This document shows, piece after piece, positions 1 through 8,795 of a DNA stretch of 64,000 bases; positions within the stretch are counted from its first letter, which is position 1, and the number at the start of each line of letters is the position of its first letter. The stretch covers positions 62,001 through 126,000 of the forward strand of contig DAOUJJ010000007.1 of NCBI GenBank assembly GCA_034422835.1, in the 5' to 3' direction. Both the position numbers and the translations under genes were made by a program. This DNA comes from VXMO01 sp034422835. Lineage in GTDB: Bacteria; Chloroflexota; Dehalococcoidia; UBA6926. Below the pieces are notes generated by a model. The model had not been told where the DNA came from and ran no database searches. It saw nothing but the letters and a program-made list of their open reading frames with translations.

Positions 1-2
1 GC

Positions 3-293
3 CTTGAGCGGACGCTGCGCGATGCGGCGCTCGGCGTCGCCGCGGTTGCGCTCATCATGGCGGCAGGTTTTGCGCTCTGGTGGGGGCGATTCCGAAACAG
101 GAGACGCGGCCTAGCAGCCTCTCTCGCCGATCGGGAGTTAGCACAGTCCCAACGCGATGCCGCCGTCGCGAAATTGGCACGACTGGAGGATGCGCGAGAG
201 GCGGGCGACATCTCTGAAGAAGACTATGAGGAGGCCTCTGCGCCGCACCGTGAATATCTGCGCCGACTACTCGAAGAGGAACGCACCCAATGA
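3..293 (+). CDS. C-terminal end of a small membrane protein next to ccmA (5' partial)
   Basis: The reading frame is open from the left edge, so the true start lies outside the window. What remains is one hydrophobic helix (about residues 10-24, ending in a Trp-Trp pair), a basic Arg-rich stretch, and a charged, probably helical tail rich in Glu and Arg. Its stop codon overlaps the ATG of the downstream ATPase gene (ATGA), so the two are translationally coupled. Its place just before ccmA suggests a cytochrome c maturation accessory protein such as a CcmH/CcmI-type membrane protein, but the fragment carries no diagnostic motif and I do not assign a function. Confidence 0.6.
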   Translation, partial: LERTLRDAALGVAAVALIMAAGFALWWGRFRNRRRGLAASLADRELAQSQRDAAVAKLARLEDAREAGDISEEDYEEASAPHREYLRRLLEEERTQ

Positions 294-1042
294 GCACCGA
301 GCGCCCGGGTTCCTTGCCGCAGGTCGTCGTGCGATGCGCGGGTCTGGAGAAGTCCTATGGTCAACGCCCGGCGATTCGGAATCTGGACCTGACAATCACC
401 ATTGGCGAACGCATCGCCCTGTTCGGCGACAACGGAGCCGGAAAGTCCACCCTTCTGCAACTCATCTCAGGTCTCTTGCGCCCGAGTGGAGGCGGGATTC
501 GCGTATTTGGGGGGCAGCCGTGGGGCGGTGAGGGAGCTCGCGCGCGAGCGCAGATCGGCACGCTCAGTCACCAGAGCCATTTGTATGAGGAGTTGTCCGC
601 GCGGGAAAACCTGGCGCTGTACGGCAGGCTTTACGGCGTGGCGGACCCTCAGGCACGGGCAGACTCTCTCATTTCAGAGTTTGGGCTGTCAGGGCGGCGT
701 GTCGACCCGATACGAACGCTATCACGCGGGATGACGCAGCGGGTTTCCCTGATGCGGGCGCTGATCCATCATCCGGCGCTGCTGCTGCTGGACGAGCCGG
801 AAACAGGCCTCGATGCCACGTCACGGGAAATGCTTGCTCAACACATCACTGAGCAGGGGAAAGGCGTGACGGTTGTGCTGGCGACGCACAACGTCGAGAT
901 GGGCGTTTCCCTAACGACACGCGATATCGTGCTGCGAGACGGAGAAATCATCTATGACTCCGTCTCGCTTGTTGAGCAGGCAGCAAATGCCGACCGTCGA
1001 CGGGACGAAGTAACCGGTCGGCTCACATCACGGGCACGCTGA
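290..1042 (+). CDS. ccmA: Heme exporter/cytochrome c maturation ABC ATPase CcmA
   Basis: This 250-residue ABC ATPase has Walker A (GDNGAGKST, about residues 46-54), a signature motif of the form LSRGMTQR, Walker B (LLLLDEP) and an H-loop His in ATHN. It is followed directly by CcmB and CcmC homologues, which makes CcmA the most likely identity: the ATPase that powers release of heme from the CcmC/CcmE complex during System I cytochrome c biogenesis. The start overlaps the preceding stop by 4 bases. The C-terminus is about 40 residues longer than minimal CcmA proteins. A generic ABC-2 ATPase is the alternative, but the ccm context argues against it. Confidence 0.88.
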   Translation: MSTERPGSLPQVVVRCAGLEKSYGQRPAIRNLDLTITIGERIALFGDNGAGKSTLLQLISGLLRPSGGGIRVFGGQPWGGEGARARAQIGTLSHQSHLYEELSARENLALYGRLYGVADPQARADSLISEFGLSGRRVDPIRTLSRGMTQRVSLMRALIHHPALLLLDEPETGLDATSREMLAQHITEQGKGVTVVLATHNVEMGVSLTTRDIVLRDGEIIYDSVSLVEQAANADRRRDEVTGRLTSRAR

Positions 1043-1053
1043 GGCAGGTTCCC

Positions 1054-1752
1054 ATGCAGCGCTCTCAACACCCCTCGCCCCCCGGCTACCTGGGTCAGAT
1101 ACGGATTCTGCTGGCGAAGGAAATCACCGTTGAGTTCAGATCACGCGAGACCGCTATCCCGATGGCTGTCTTTGCCGCGGCGGCGCTTATCGCATTTCAA
1201 TTCTCTTTTGACCTGCGCGGCGGCACGCTGAATCTCGTTGCGCCCGGAGTCCTGTGGGTGGCAATCATCTTTGCCAGCCTACTTGCGCTGGGCCGCTCCT
1301 TTTCACGGGAGGTGGAACGCGGCTCCCTGGACGGTTTGCTTGCGAGTCCCATCGACCCGGGAGCGCTCTACCTGGCCAAGGTGGCTGCCAACGTCATCCT
1401 GCTGCTGGCGCTGGAGGCCGTCATTATTCCCCTGGCGGCCATCCTGTTCAACCTGCAGCTCTTCCAGCCGGCTTTGCTCCTGACGCTGCTCCTTGGCAAC
1501 GTTGGAATCGCAAGTGTGGGGACGATCCTGGCCGCGATTAGCGCGCGATCCCGGGCGCGCGAGGCGCTGCTGCCGATCATGCTGCTCCCCTTGCTTGTGC
1601 CGGTCATCATCGGGGCCGTGCGCGCAACGGCGCTCGCCATCGATAACGGACCGTGGGATGATATCCAGCCCTGGCTGGCTATCCTGGCGGCATACGACCT
1701 TGTTTTCCTCTTCGTGTCCTCGCTGCTCTTCTATGTTACGGTTGAGAAGTGA
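1054..1752 (+). CDS. ccmB: Cytochrome c maturation membrane protein CcmB
   Basis: A 232-residue polytopic membrane protein with about six hydrophobic segments and the N-terminal Arg-rich region (KEITVEFRSRE) typical of CcmB, followed by the conserved SREVERGSLDGLL-type cytosolic loop near residues 85-97. CcmB is the permease subunit that works with CcmA. It starts 11 bases after ccmA and its TGA overlaps the GTG of ccmC, so the genes form one operon. Confidence 0.9.
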   Translation: MQRSQHPSPPGYLGQIRILLAKEITVEFRSRETAIPMAVFAAAALIAFQFSFDLRGGTLNLVAPGVLWVAIIFASLLALGRSFSREVERGSLDGLLASPIDPGALYLAKVAANVILLLALEAVIIPLAAILFNLQLFQPALLLTLLLGNVGIASVGTILAAISARSRAREALLPIMLLPLLVPVIIGAVRATALAIDNGPWDDIQPWLAILAAYDLVFLFVSSLLFYVTVEK

Positions 1753-2450
1753 ACCTCACCGGCCGACGATTCACGGTTACCGACGCCATTGGCATAGCCG
1801 CTTTTCTGGCCATGCTTATTGCCCTTTACCTTGCCCTTGTCGAGTCGCCGATTGAGCGCGTGCAGGGCATTCACCACAAGATCTTTTACGTTCATGTGCC
1901 AACGGCCCTCGTGGGTTACCTCGCCTTCGCCGTGGTCGCATTCGCCAGCATCATGTATGTCTGGAAGCGGACAGACCGCTGGGACCGGGTTGCTCTCGCG
2001 TCGGCGGAGTTGGGCGTTCTCTTCACGACGCTCATGTTGACAACGGGTTCGATTTGGGGGCGGCCGACATGGGGCGCGTGGTGGGACTGGTCGGACGCGC
2101 GGCTGGTCACCTCGTTGGTCATGTGGTTGGTCTACGTGGCCTATCTGATGTTCCGCTCACTCGGCGAGCCCGGCCCCGGGACATACCGCTCAGCGGCGGT
2201 TATCGGCATCCTGGGCTTCGTCAGCGTGCCCCTGTCATATTTCTCAATCTGGCTCTGGACCAACGTCCTCCATCCCGTTCCAACACTGCAATCGTCCACT
2301 GACAGGCCGGAAGGCTCGATATTAGTGCCGTTTCTGTTCGGAATGCTGGCATTCACGCTCCTGTACGCATACCTGATGTCATTCCGCATGCGCGTCGAGG
2401 AATCACAGCGTGAACTGAACGACCTGCGAGCAGCGCACGAGGTCTCTTAG
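1749..2450 (+). CDS. ccmC: Heme-handling protein CcmC
   Basis: A 233-residue six-helix membrane protein. It contains the tryptophan-rich signature WGAWWDWSDARL (about residues 101-112) that binds heme in the CcmC/CcmF/CcsA superfamily, with His residues in the flanking periplasmic loops (KIFYVHVP and LHPVPT). CcmC loads heme onto the chaperone CcmE. The GTG start overlaps the ccmB stop. CcmC is favoured over CcmF because of its short length. CcmE, CcmF and CcmH are not in the visible part and probably lie upstream of the window. Confidence 0.93.
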   Translation: MNLTGRRFTVTDAIGIAAFLAMLIALYLALVESPIERVQGIHHKIFYVHVPTALVGYLAFAVVAFASIMYVWKRTDRWDRVALASAELGVLFTTLMLTTGSIWGRPTWGAWWDWSDARLVTSLVMWLVYVAYLMFRSLGEPGPGTYRSAAVIGILGFVSVPLSYFSIWLWTNVLHPVPTLQSSTDRPEGSILVPFLFGMLAFTLLYAYLMSFRMRVEESQRELNDLRAAHEVS

Positions 2451-2466
2451 GGAGGGACAATTAGAC

Positions 2467-2652
2467 GTGGAGAACGAATTCGGCGACTTCAGCCCCATCT
2501 TTGTCTTCGTGGCCTACGCCGCGGTTTGGATTGTATTCTTCGCCTATCTCTACTACATGGCCAGACGGCAGGCCGATATTCGCTCCCAGATCGACGCCCT
2601 CAAGGATTCCGGGCAAGGCGAGAAGAACGAATCGGATTCGGGCAGCGCGTAG
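2467..2652 (+). CDS. CcmD-like small membrane protein
   Basis: A 61-residue protein with one N-terminal membrane helix (about residues 10-30) followed by a charged cytosolic tail, the general plan of CcmD, which stabilises the CcmABC complex. The GTG start follows a GGAGG Shine-Dalgarno sequence at 2451-2455, 11 bases upstream. It is the last gene of the ccm operon. CcmD proteins share little sequence, so the call rests on size, topology and position. Confidence 0.7.
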   Translation: MENEFGDFSPIFVFVAYAAVWIVFFAYLYYMARRQADIRSQIDALKDSGQGEKNESDSGSA

Positions 2653-2665
2653 CTGAGGGTACCGG

Positions 2666-2685
2666 ATTCCCGCTTTCGCGGGAAT
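2666..2685. repeat. Short palindromic repeat between convergent genes (ATTCCCGC/GCGGGAAT)
   Basis: A perfect 8-bp inverted repeat with a 4-base loop (TTTC), followed by GACG. The same stem with another loop (CTAC) recurs at 14004-14023, and a half copy is at 34336-34349. Here it sits between the ends of the ccm and cox operons, where it could act as a bidirectional terminator, although no T-run follows. Confidence 0.7.
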
Positions 2686-2699
2686 GACGACTGCCTTGT

Positions 2700-4604
2700 C
2701 TACACAATCTGGTCGACCATCACCGCGAGGAAGAGCAAGGCCAGGTACAGCAGAGAGTACTTGTAGAGGCGCAGGGCCGCGGCACGATCTTTCTCCTTGA
2801 GCAGTCGGTAGGCGTAGTAGGTAAACATACCCCCCAGCGCAATCGCGCCCGCAAGATAGACGGAGCTGAGCCGCACCGTTGAAATGTAGAGCAGCAGGGC
2901 CAGGATATTCACCAGGATCGTATAGAGGAAGATGCTGATTCGCGTGCTTTCTTCCCCGAGGATGACCGGCATCATCGGCACACTGGCCCGCTCATAGTCG
3001 TCTTTGATCATCAGTGAGAGCGCCCAGAAATGCGGCGGCGTCCAGAAGAAGATGATCAGGAACAGGTAAATTGCCGGGAGACTGAGTTCGCCCGTCACGC
3101 CTGCCCACCCCACGAGGGGCGGAACCGCGCCCGCCGCCCCGCCAATGACGATGTTCTGCACGGTGGTCTGCTTGAGCCACAGCGTGTAGACAAAGACGTA
3201 GAAGAGCGCTCCACTGAGAGTTATTGACGCGGCAAGGACGTTCGCCCCGCCCGCCAGCACGGCAAAAGCCAGCACGTTGAGAGCGATCCCGTAGCCAATC
3301 GCCATTCGGGGGCTGACGCGGCCGCTTGCGACGGGGCGATGGCGTGTCCTCATCATCGTGGAGTCGATGTTTCCCTCAAGGCCGTGATTGATGGCTCCTG
3401 CGCCGCCGGATGCCAGCGCGCCACCAAGCAAGACCGCCACCGCAACGGCCAGCGATGGGAGCCCTTGGGCGGCCAGCACCATTCCTCCCAGCGCCGTCAG
3501 CAGCAACAGCACCATGACACGCGGTTTCGTCAGCCAGAAGTAGTCGGACGCAGTCGCTCTAAACGTAGAGGTCGCCGTGAGGCCTGAGCCTCCGGCCGGA
3601 GCGGGCGGCATCTGTGTTTGTCGGTCTGTCGCCTCATCGTCAGCCGTGTCAGCCCGGGCGCGCGCGGCGAGAATCACCAGCAGCACGGCAGCAGCCCACG
3701 TCAGCGAGGCAAGCGTGATGTGCGCGACGCGCGCGGCATGGTGGAACTCCGTCCACGGCACAAGCGCGCCGACGACAATCTGCACAGCGAGCAGGTGAAG
3801 CGTGGCCTGCCCCACCCGGCTGATCATGCGGTCGTTCTTTTTCTGCCGCCACGCGAGGAATGCGACGTAGCCGGTGGTAAGAGTTCCGATGACGACCATC
3901 CAGCGATGCCCCATGTGGATATTCGGATCGAATCCACTCGGCATGATTGTGCCGTCACACAGCGGCCATGCGGAGAATCCGCTGCCGCACGCAAGTGTCG
4001 CCTCCTCCGCAACAACATATGAGCCGGAGAGAATCATCACCAATGTCATGACGGCAGCGATGACAGCCCACAGGTAGAGCCGTTTCGCGTCTCTATACGA
4101 CACGCCCTGCACTTCTGCGGATGCCGTCCGTTGAGGCGCGGCGACCATCATGGTCACGATGAGCAGCGCGAGGATGGCTTCGGCAAGGAACAGGTGCAGC
4201 GTCACGATTGGCGGTGGGAGTTCAGTGATCACGGCCACGCCGCCCAGTCCTGCCTGCGTGAGCATGACGACGAGCGTAATCGCGGCAGGAATAAGCGCCC
4301 TTCGCGTTGGCTGTTCATCAGCGCGTGACGCGAGAAAAGCCACCACGAACATCGCGGCCACAAGCAGCCCCACGATGGCCGCCGTCAGCCTGTGTGAGTA
4401 TTCGATGAGGACGTGGTATTCGAACGGCGGAATGATGCTTCCGTGGCACAGCGGCCAGTCCGGGCAGGCGAGGCCGGAGCCCGTAACGCGGACGAAGCTG
4501 CCAAGGCTGATCAGAAAGATGGTTGTAATTGCCGCCGCCAGCGCAAGCCCCAACAGGGTCTTGCGATAGCGCAGGTCAGTATTGTGAGACATATCGGCCG
4601 TCAC
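2700..4604 (-). CDS. Fused heme A synthase/heme O synthase (CtaA-CtaB)
   Basis: A 634-residue fusion. Residues 1 to about 325 are CtaA/Cox15 (oxidation of heme O to heme A): eight hydrophobic segments, His residues in IEYSHRL and MGHRWM, and paired Cys motifs ACPDWPLCHG and ACGSGFSAWPLC. After a polar Pro/Ala-rich linker, residues 350-634 are CtaB/Cox10 (farnesylation of heme B to heme O), with the prenyl-diphosphate motif NHGLEGNIDSTMMRTRHRP and the second motif DDYERASVPMMP. The GTG start overlaps the ctaG stop by 4 bases. Joining the two enzymes puts successive steps of heme A synthesis in one membrane protein. Confidence 0.93.
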   Translation of the reverse strand: MTADMSHNTDLRYRKTLLGLALAAAITTIFLISLGSFVRVTGSGLACPDWPLCHGSIIPPFEYHVLIEYSHRLTAAIVGLLVAAMFVVAFLASRADEQPTRRALIPAAITLVVMLTQAGLGGVAVITELPPPIVTLHLFLAEAILALLIVTMMVAAPQRTASAEVQGVSYRDAKRLYLWAVIAAVMTLVMILSGSYVVAEEATLACGSGFSAWPLCDGTIMPSGFDPNIHMGHRWMVVIGTLTTGYVAFLAWRQKKNDRMISRVGQATLHLLAVQIVVGALVPWTEFHHAARVAHITLASLTWAAAVLLVILAARARADTADDEATDRQTQMPPAPAGGSGLTATSTFRATASDYFWLTKPRVMVLLLLTALGGMVLAAQGLPSLAVAVAVLLGGALASGGAGAINHGLEGNIDSTMMRTRHRPVASGRVSPRMAIGYGIALNVLAFAVLAGGANVLAASITLSGALFYVFVYTLWLKQTTVQNIVIGGAAGAVPPLVGWAGVTGELSLPAIYLFLIIFFWTPPHFWALSLMIKDDYERASVPMMPVILGEESTRISIFLYTILVNILALLLYISTVRLSSVYLAGAIALGGMFTYYAYRLLKEKDRAAALRLYKYSLLYLALLFLAVMVDQIV

Positions 4605-5491
4605 GTTGTCGCCGAACTCTGCGGGGCATGATTAGGCGGGTTCCTGTAGAGCGCGGCACGCGAGCGGCGCGTGTCTTCTTCATCACGGCGAACTGCAACG
4701 ATGAACAGCCCGGCAATCGCGAGGAAATAGGGCGCGATCCCGCCGACCCACATGATGAGTCCGCCAATCTGCTGATCGGTCATCGCGTCGATGCCCCACA
4801 GCGGTTCCTGGCCGATGTAGGGCTCATACCAGGGAGTGGCTGCGAATGTCAGCATCGCGGCCAAGGGGAACGTCAAGGATAGCGCCATAACGACGATTAC
4901 GAGCCTGCCCAGGTAGGGAACCTTGCCCCGGATGGGCGTTGGGTCGATGATGGCCCACCAGAAGATTGTTGCAGCCGTGATGAAGCTGGCGTGTTGGCCG
5001 ATGTGGGCGAAATCGTTGGTGACGGCGGCAGCATAGGCTCCCGGGACGTGCCATGCCCAAATGGCGGTCACGAAGACGGCCAGACTAAAGAGCGGATGGA
5101 TGAGGATGTGAAAGACGTAGCGGACCTGCGGCGATCGGGCAAGCTTGATGACTGTCAGGCGGCGGATGCCGTATCCCATGCCGCGTGCGAGAGGAAGAAC
5201 CGGCGCGCCGAGGAGAATCAACGGCACGGCGACGTGCGTCAGGAGCATGTGTTGGGCCATGTGGAACGCGAAGAGTCGTCCGCCGAGGGTGTCAATCGGG
5301 GAGATAAGCGCAAGGAGCAACAATAACAGGCCAACAGCGAACGCTGCTGCGCGCCAGTTGGTGACCACACGGATTTTGAGTGGGTTCAAGCCCCGCAGGC
5401 CCCGAACGTAGGCCAACGCGAGGAGGCCGACAAAGAACAGCGTCAGCGGCTCCCACGACCACGCAAGCAGGTAATCACCAAGGTCATTCAT
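4601..5491 (-). CDS. ctaG: caa3-type oxidase assembly factor CtaG
   Basis: A 296-residue membrane protein with about seven helices and the CtaG_caa3 pattern of conserved His residues (FAFHMAQHMLLTHVAVP, IWAWHVPG, AHIGQH), likely metal or heme ligands. The family helps assemble the copper centres of caa3 oxidases. It lies inside the cox operon and its stop overlaps the ctaA-ctaB start. A -10-like hexamer (TAGGAT, 5498-5503) sits 6 bases before the ATG with no clear Shine-Dalgarno sequence, so an additional leaderless transcript is possible. Confidence 0.87.
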   Translation of the reverse strand: MNDLGDYLLAWSWEPLTLFFVGLLALAYVRGLRGLNPLKIRVVTNWRAAAFAVGLLLLLLALISPIDTLGGRLFAFHMAQHMLLTHVAVPLILLGAPVLPLARGMGYGIRRLTVIKLARSPQVRYVFHILIHPLFSLAVFVTAIWAWHVPGAYAAAVTNDFAHIGQHASFITAATIFWWAIIDPTPIRGKVPYLGRLVIVVMALSLTFPLAAMLTFAATPWYEPYIGQEPLWGIDAMTDQQIGGLIMWVGGIAPYFLAIAGLFIVAVRRDEEDTRRSRAALYRNPPNHAPQSSATT

Positions 5492-5585
5492 GCCGCAATC
5501 CTACGCCCTTTTTGGCGTGTTGCGGATGCAGGAGCGCTCTGAATGTGCCAAAGCAGTTGGGCCGCCGTAACTCAGCGGCGTCAAA

Positions 5586-5867
5586 CTACTGGGAGTCGCC
5601 GCCGTCGTCGTCCGGCGCGCGCGACGCCAGGAAAGCGAAGCCAATAAGAAAGATGAGCGCAAGGCCAAGCGCGACAGGAACCGAGTAGTAGACCTTTTCG
5701 CCGGCCAGTTTCACGTAGTCATGCGGAACGACTGCGTACAGGAGTAGTCCGATGGCAACGATCAGCACAACCGTGACGATGAGGGCGACAACCGGCAACA
5801 GAATCGGAACAATAAGCCGATCCATCACGTTGTTGGTTCCTGTGTGTTCGTCGTGATCCGCCGCCAT
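5586..5867 (-). CDS. Small two-helix membrane protein of the cox operon
   Basis: A 93-residue protein with a polar His/Asp-containing N-terminus, two hydrophobic helices (about residues 20-48 and 66-84) and an acidic tail. An AGGA Shine-Dalgarno sequence precedes the ATG. It lies between the subunit IV gene and ctaG and could be a small structural subunit or assembly factor of the caa3 oxidase. I do not recognise a named family. Confidence 0.65.
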   Translation of the reverse strand: MAADHDEHTGTNNVMDRLIVPILLPVVALIVTVVLIVAIGLLLYAVVPHDYVKLAGEKVYYSVPVALGLALIFLIGFAFLASRAPDDDGGDSQ

Positions 5868-5917
5868 GCTTGTCCTGCCTTTTTCCGGGTTCCTCTAACA
5901 GTCTCTCGTGCCGTCTC

Positions 5918-6229
5918 TCATGGGAGCGTGAAGTTCTCGAAGAGCGCGACCAGTGCCAACAGGACGGCTATCGCCAGGAAGAGGCCGCCGAGGAAAAGGG
6001 CCTGGTACAGTTTTGCGTCGAACTTGAGATGCATGAACCAGCCGACGACGAAGGCGAATTTGACGGCGGATAGGGCAAGCAACGATGAGATGAGGATGAC
6101 TGAGGGCACATCGATGATGACGATGGCCACCTCAACAATCGTGATGACCGTGAGGATGATTGCGACGTTGACGTAGGTACGCGGAGTCGGGTGGTCTTCC
6201 GTGTGTGCCTGTTGCTCTGCTGTCGCCAT
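5918..6229 (-). CDS. Cytochrome c oxidase subunit IV
   Basis: A 103-residue protein with three membrane helices of the CtaF/CyoD-type subunit IV (Pfam COX4_pro). The motif KFAFVVGWFMHLKFD in the second helix is characteristic. The ATG at 6229 is preceded by GAGGAA at good spacing; an in-frame TTG at 6262 would add 11 residues but has no ribosome binding site. It directly follows subunit III in the operon. Confidence 0.88.
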   Translation of the reverse strand: MATAEQQAHTEDHPTPRTYVNVAIILTVITIVEVAIVIIDVPSVILISSLLALSAVKFAFVVGWFMHLKFDAKLYQALFLGGLFLAIAVLLALVALFENFTLP

Positions 6230-6268
6230 GTTGCCGTTCCTCGCTTTGCCGTGTCGTCTCAATCCGCC

Positions 6269-6871
<603 letters not shown>

Positions 6872-6909
6872 GTGCGATGTCCTTTAGCGTTTCCTAATCA
6901 ATCTCGTCT

Positions 6910-8772
6910 TTAGTCAGTTGGCTCAAAGATCCAGCCGTAAGAGCCCCAGAGCAGCAGAATCAGGCCGATTGCGCCTGCGGCATAGCCGGCGATGGGAGAG
7001 GCCTGATAGAGCAGCAGAGTAATGCCTAGCGCGAAGATGCCAAGCGCAACAATGAGCGGGAAGTAGGACGGGCTCGGCATATGGATGTCATGGTGCTCAT
7101 CTGCCTCATCGGCGCCGCCGGCGGGAACGGGTTGCGGAGCGGCGTGCTCCTCGTCCGGGTACTTCTGCTCCCAGAGGGCGTCACGGCCATGGACGATCGG
7201 AATCTCGGCGAAGTTATAGTGCGGCGGCGGGGACGACATCGCCCATTCGAGCGTGCGGGCATCCCACGGATCTGCACCGGCAACCTCGCCGCTGCGAGCG
7301 CTGCGGAGCGCGTTGTACACGAACACCCCGACACCGAAAATCATGAACAGCACGCTGAGCGATGCCACCAGGTTCCACACGTCCCAGCCCATGCCCTCGG
7401 GGAACGTGAAGTTCCGCCGCGGCATTCCGACGAGGCCAAGGTAGTGCATCGGACCAAACGTCATGTTCATGCCGATGAAGACGAGCCAGAAGCTCCACTT
7501 GCCCAGGTATTCGCTCATCATGCGGCCGGACATCTTGGGGAACCAGTAGAAGATTCCGCCCAGGATGGCCATGATCGAGCCGCCGAAGAGCACGTAGTGA
7601 ATGTGGGCAACGATGTAATAGGTGTCCGTCTGTTGCAGGTCGGACGGGGCGGCCGCGTGTGTCATGCCGCTCAGCCCGCCGATGGTGAACAGGGCTATAA
7701 ACCCGATTGCAAAGTACATCGGCGTCTTGAGCTGTATGTTGCCTCCCCATAAGGTGGCCAGCCAGTTGAACACCTTGACGCCAGTCGGGATGGCAATCGC
7801 CATTGTTGTCGTCGCGAAAACGGCGTCCGGCACAGGGCCGAGACCGGCGGCAAACATGTGGTGCGCCCATACAGACCATCCGAGGAATGCGATGGTCAGG
7901 CCGGAGAAGACGACGACCGGGAAGCCGAAGAGCGGCTTGCGGGAGAACGTCGGCAGGATCTCAGAAACGATTCCCATGGCCGGCAGGATAAGGATGTACA
8001 CCTCGGGATGGCCGAACACCCAGAACAGGTGCTGCCAGAGAAGCACGTCGCCGCCGCGCTCGAACACGAAGAAGTTGGTGCCAAAGAAGCGGTCGAAGCC
8101 CAACTCGACCAAGCCGATGGTGATGACGGGCATGGCCAGAGCCAGCAGGAAGGACGTGATGAACGCCATCCACGTGAAGATGGGCATCCGCATGAGGGAC
8201 ATGCCCGGGGCGCGCAGATTGATGATGGTAACAACGAAGTTGAACGCGCCCAGCAGTGAGGACGTTCCAAGCACAAGCAGCCCGAGGACATAGAAGTCCA
8301 TGCCGTTGGTGGGAGAGAAGGTGGTGTTGGTCAGGTTGGCATAGGCGAACCAGCCGGCGGCCGGGGCGGTCATGGTGAACCAGCCAAGGTTGAGGATAAT
8401 CGCGCCTCCAAGGAACACCCAGTAGCTGAGGGCGTTCAGGCGGGGGAACGCGACATCCCGCGCGCCGATCTGTAGCGGGACGATCCAGTTAAAGAACGCG
8501 ACGCTGAGCGGCATGATGGCCAGGAAGATCATGGTGAGCGCGTGCATCGTGAACAGCTGGCTGAACACATTGGCGCTGATGATGGTTGAATCCGGAACCG
8601 CCAACTGCAGCCTCATCAGGCTGGCCTCAATACCACCGACAATGAAGAAGAAGAACGCCGTAACAAGGTAGAGCGTGCCGATCCTCTTGTGATCGATCGT
8701 CGTGAGCCAACTCCAGATACCGGTCGTCCCGGTAGGTCTCTCGAGGATGCCCCCTAGCATAGCCATCGTCAT
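6910..8772 (-). CDS. ctaD: Cytochrome c oxidase subunit I
   Basis: The 620-residue catalytic subunit of an A-type heme-copper oxidase. Visible are the low-spin heme His (LFTMHALTM), the CuB His and cross-linked Tyr in FGHPEVYILILP, the CuB pair WAHHMF, and the heme a/a3 ligands in YYIVAHIHYV. Two extra hydrophobic segments follow a charged linker at the C-terminus (about residues 555-615), a part that resembles a subunit III/IV-like extension of caa3 enzymes. ATG codons occur at 8772 and 8766; AAGGAG lies only 3 bases from the first, so the second may be used. Confidence 0.97.
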   Translation of the reverse strand: MTMAMLGGILERPTGTTGIWSWLTTIDHKRIGTLYLVTAFFFFIVGGIEASLMRLQLAVPDSTIISANVFSQLFTMHALTMIFLAIMPLSVAFFNWIVPLQIGARDVAFPRLNALSYWVFLGGAIILNLGWFTMTAPAAGWFAYANLTNTTFSPTNGMDFYVLGLLVLGTSSLLGAFNFVVTIINLRAPGMSLMRMPIFTWMAFITSFLLALAMPVITIGLVELGFDRFFGTNFFVFERGGDVLLWQHLFWVFGHPEVYILILPAMGIVSEILPTFSRKPLFGFPVVVFSGLTIAFLGWSVWAHHMFAAGLGPVPDAVFATTTMAIAIPTGVKVFNWLATLWGGNIQLKTPMYFAIGFIALFTIGGLSGMTHAAAPSDLQQTDTYYIVAHIHYVLFGGSIMAILGGIFYWFPKMSGRMMSEYLGKWSFWLVFIGMNMTFGPMHYLGLVGMPRRNFTFPEGMGWDVWNLVASLSVLFMIFGVGVFVYNALRSARSGEVAGADPWDARTLEWAMSSPPPHYNFAEIPIVHGRDALWEQKYPDEEHAAPQPVPAGGADEADEHHDIHMPSPSYFPLIVALGIFALGITLLLYQASPIAGYAAGAIGLILLLWGSYGWIFEPTD

Positions 8773-8795
8773 CTACTCCTTCGGCCTGCCGCCCG

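Noticed and set aside
4592..4604. ATG 4592 as the only start of the ctaA-ctaB fusion
   Set aside because: GTG 4604 overlaps the ctaG stop (GTGA), a coupling pattern seen repeatedly in this window, so I kept the longer form; the difference is four residues.
7081..7752. A 223-codon plus-strand frame inside ctaD
   Set aside because: Antisense to oxidase subunit I, which is certain from its metal ligands.
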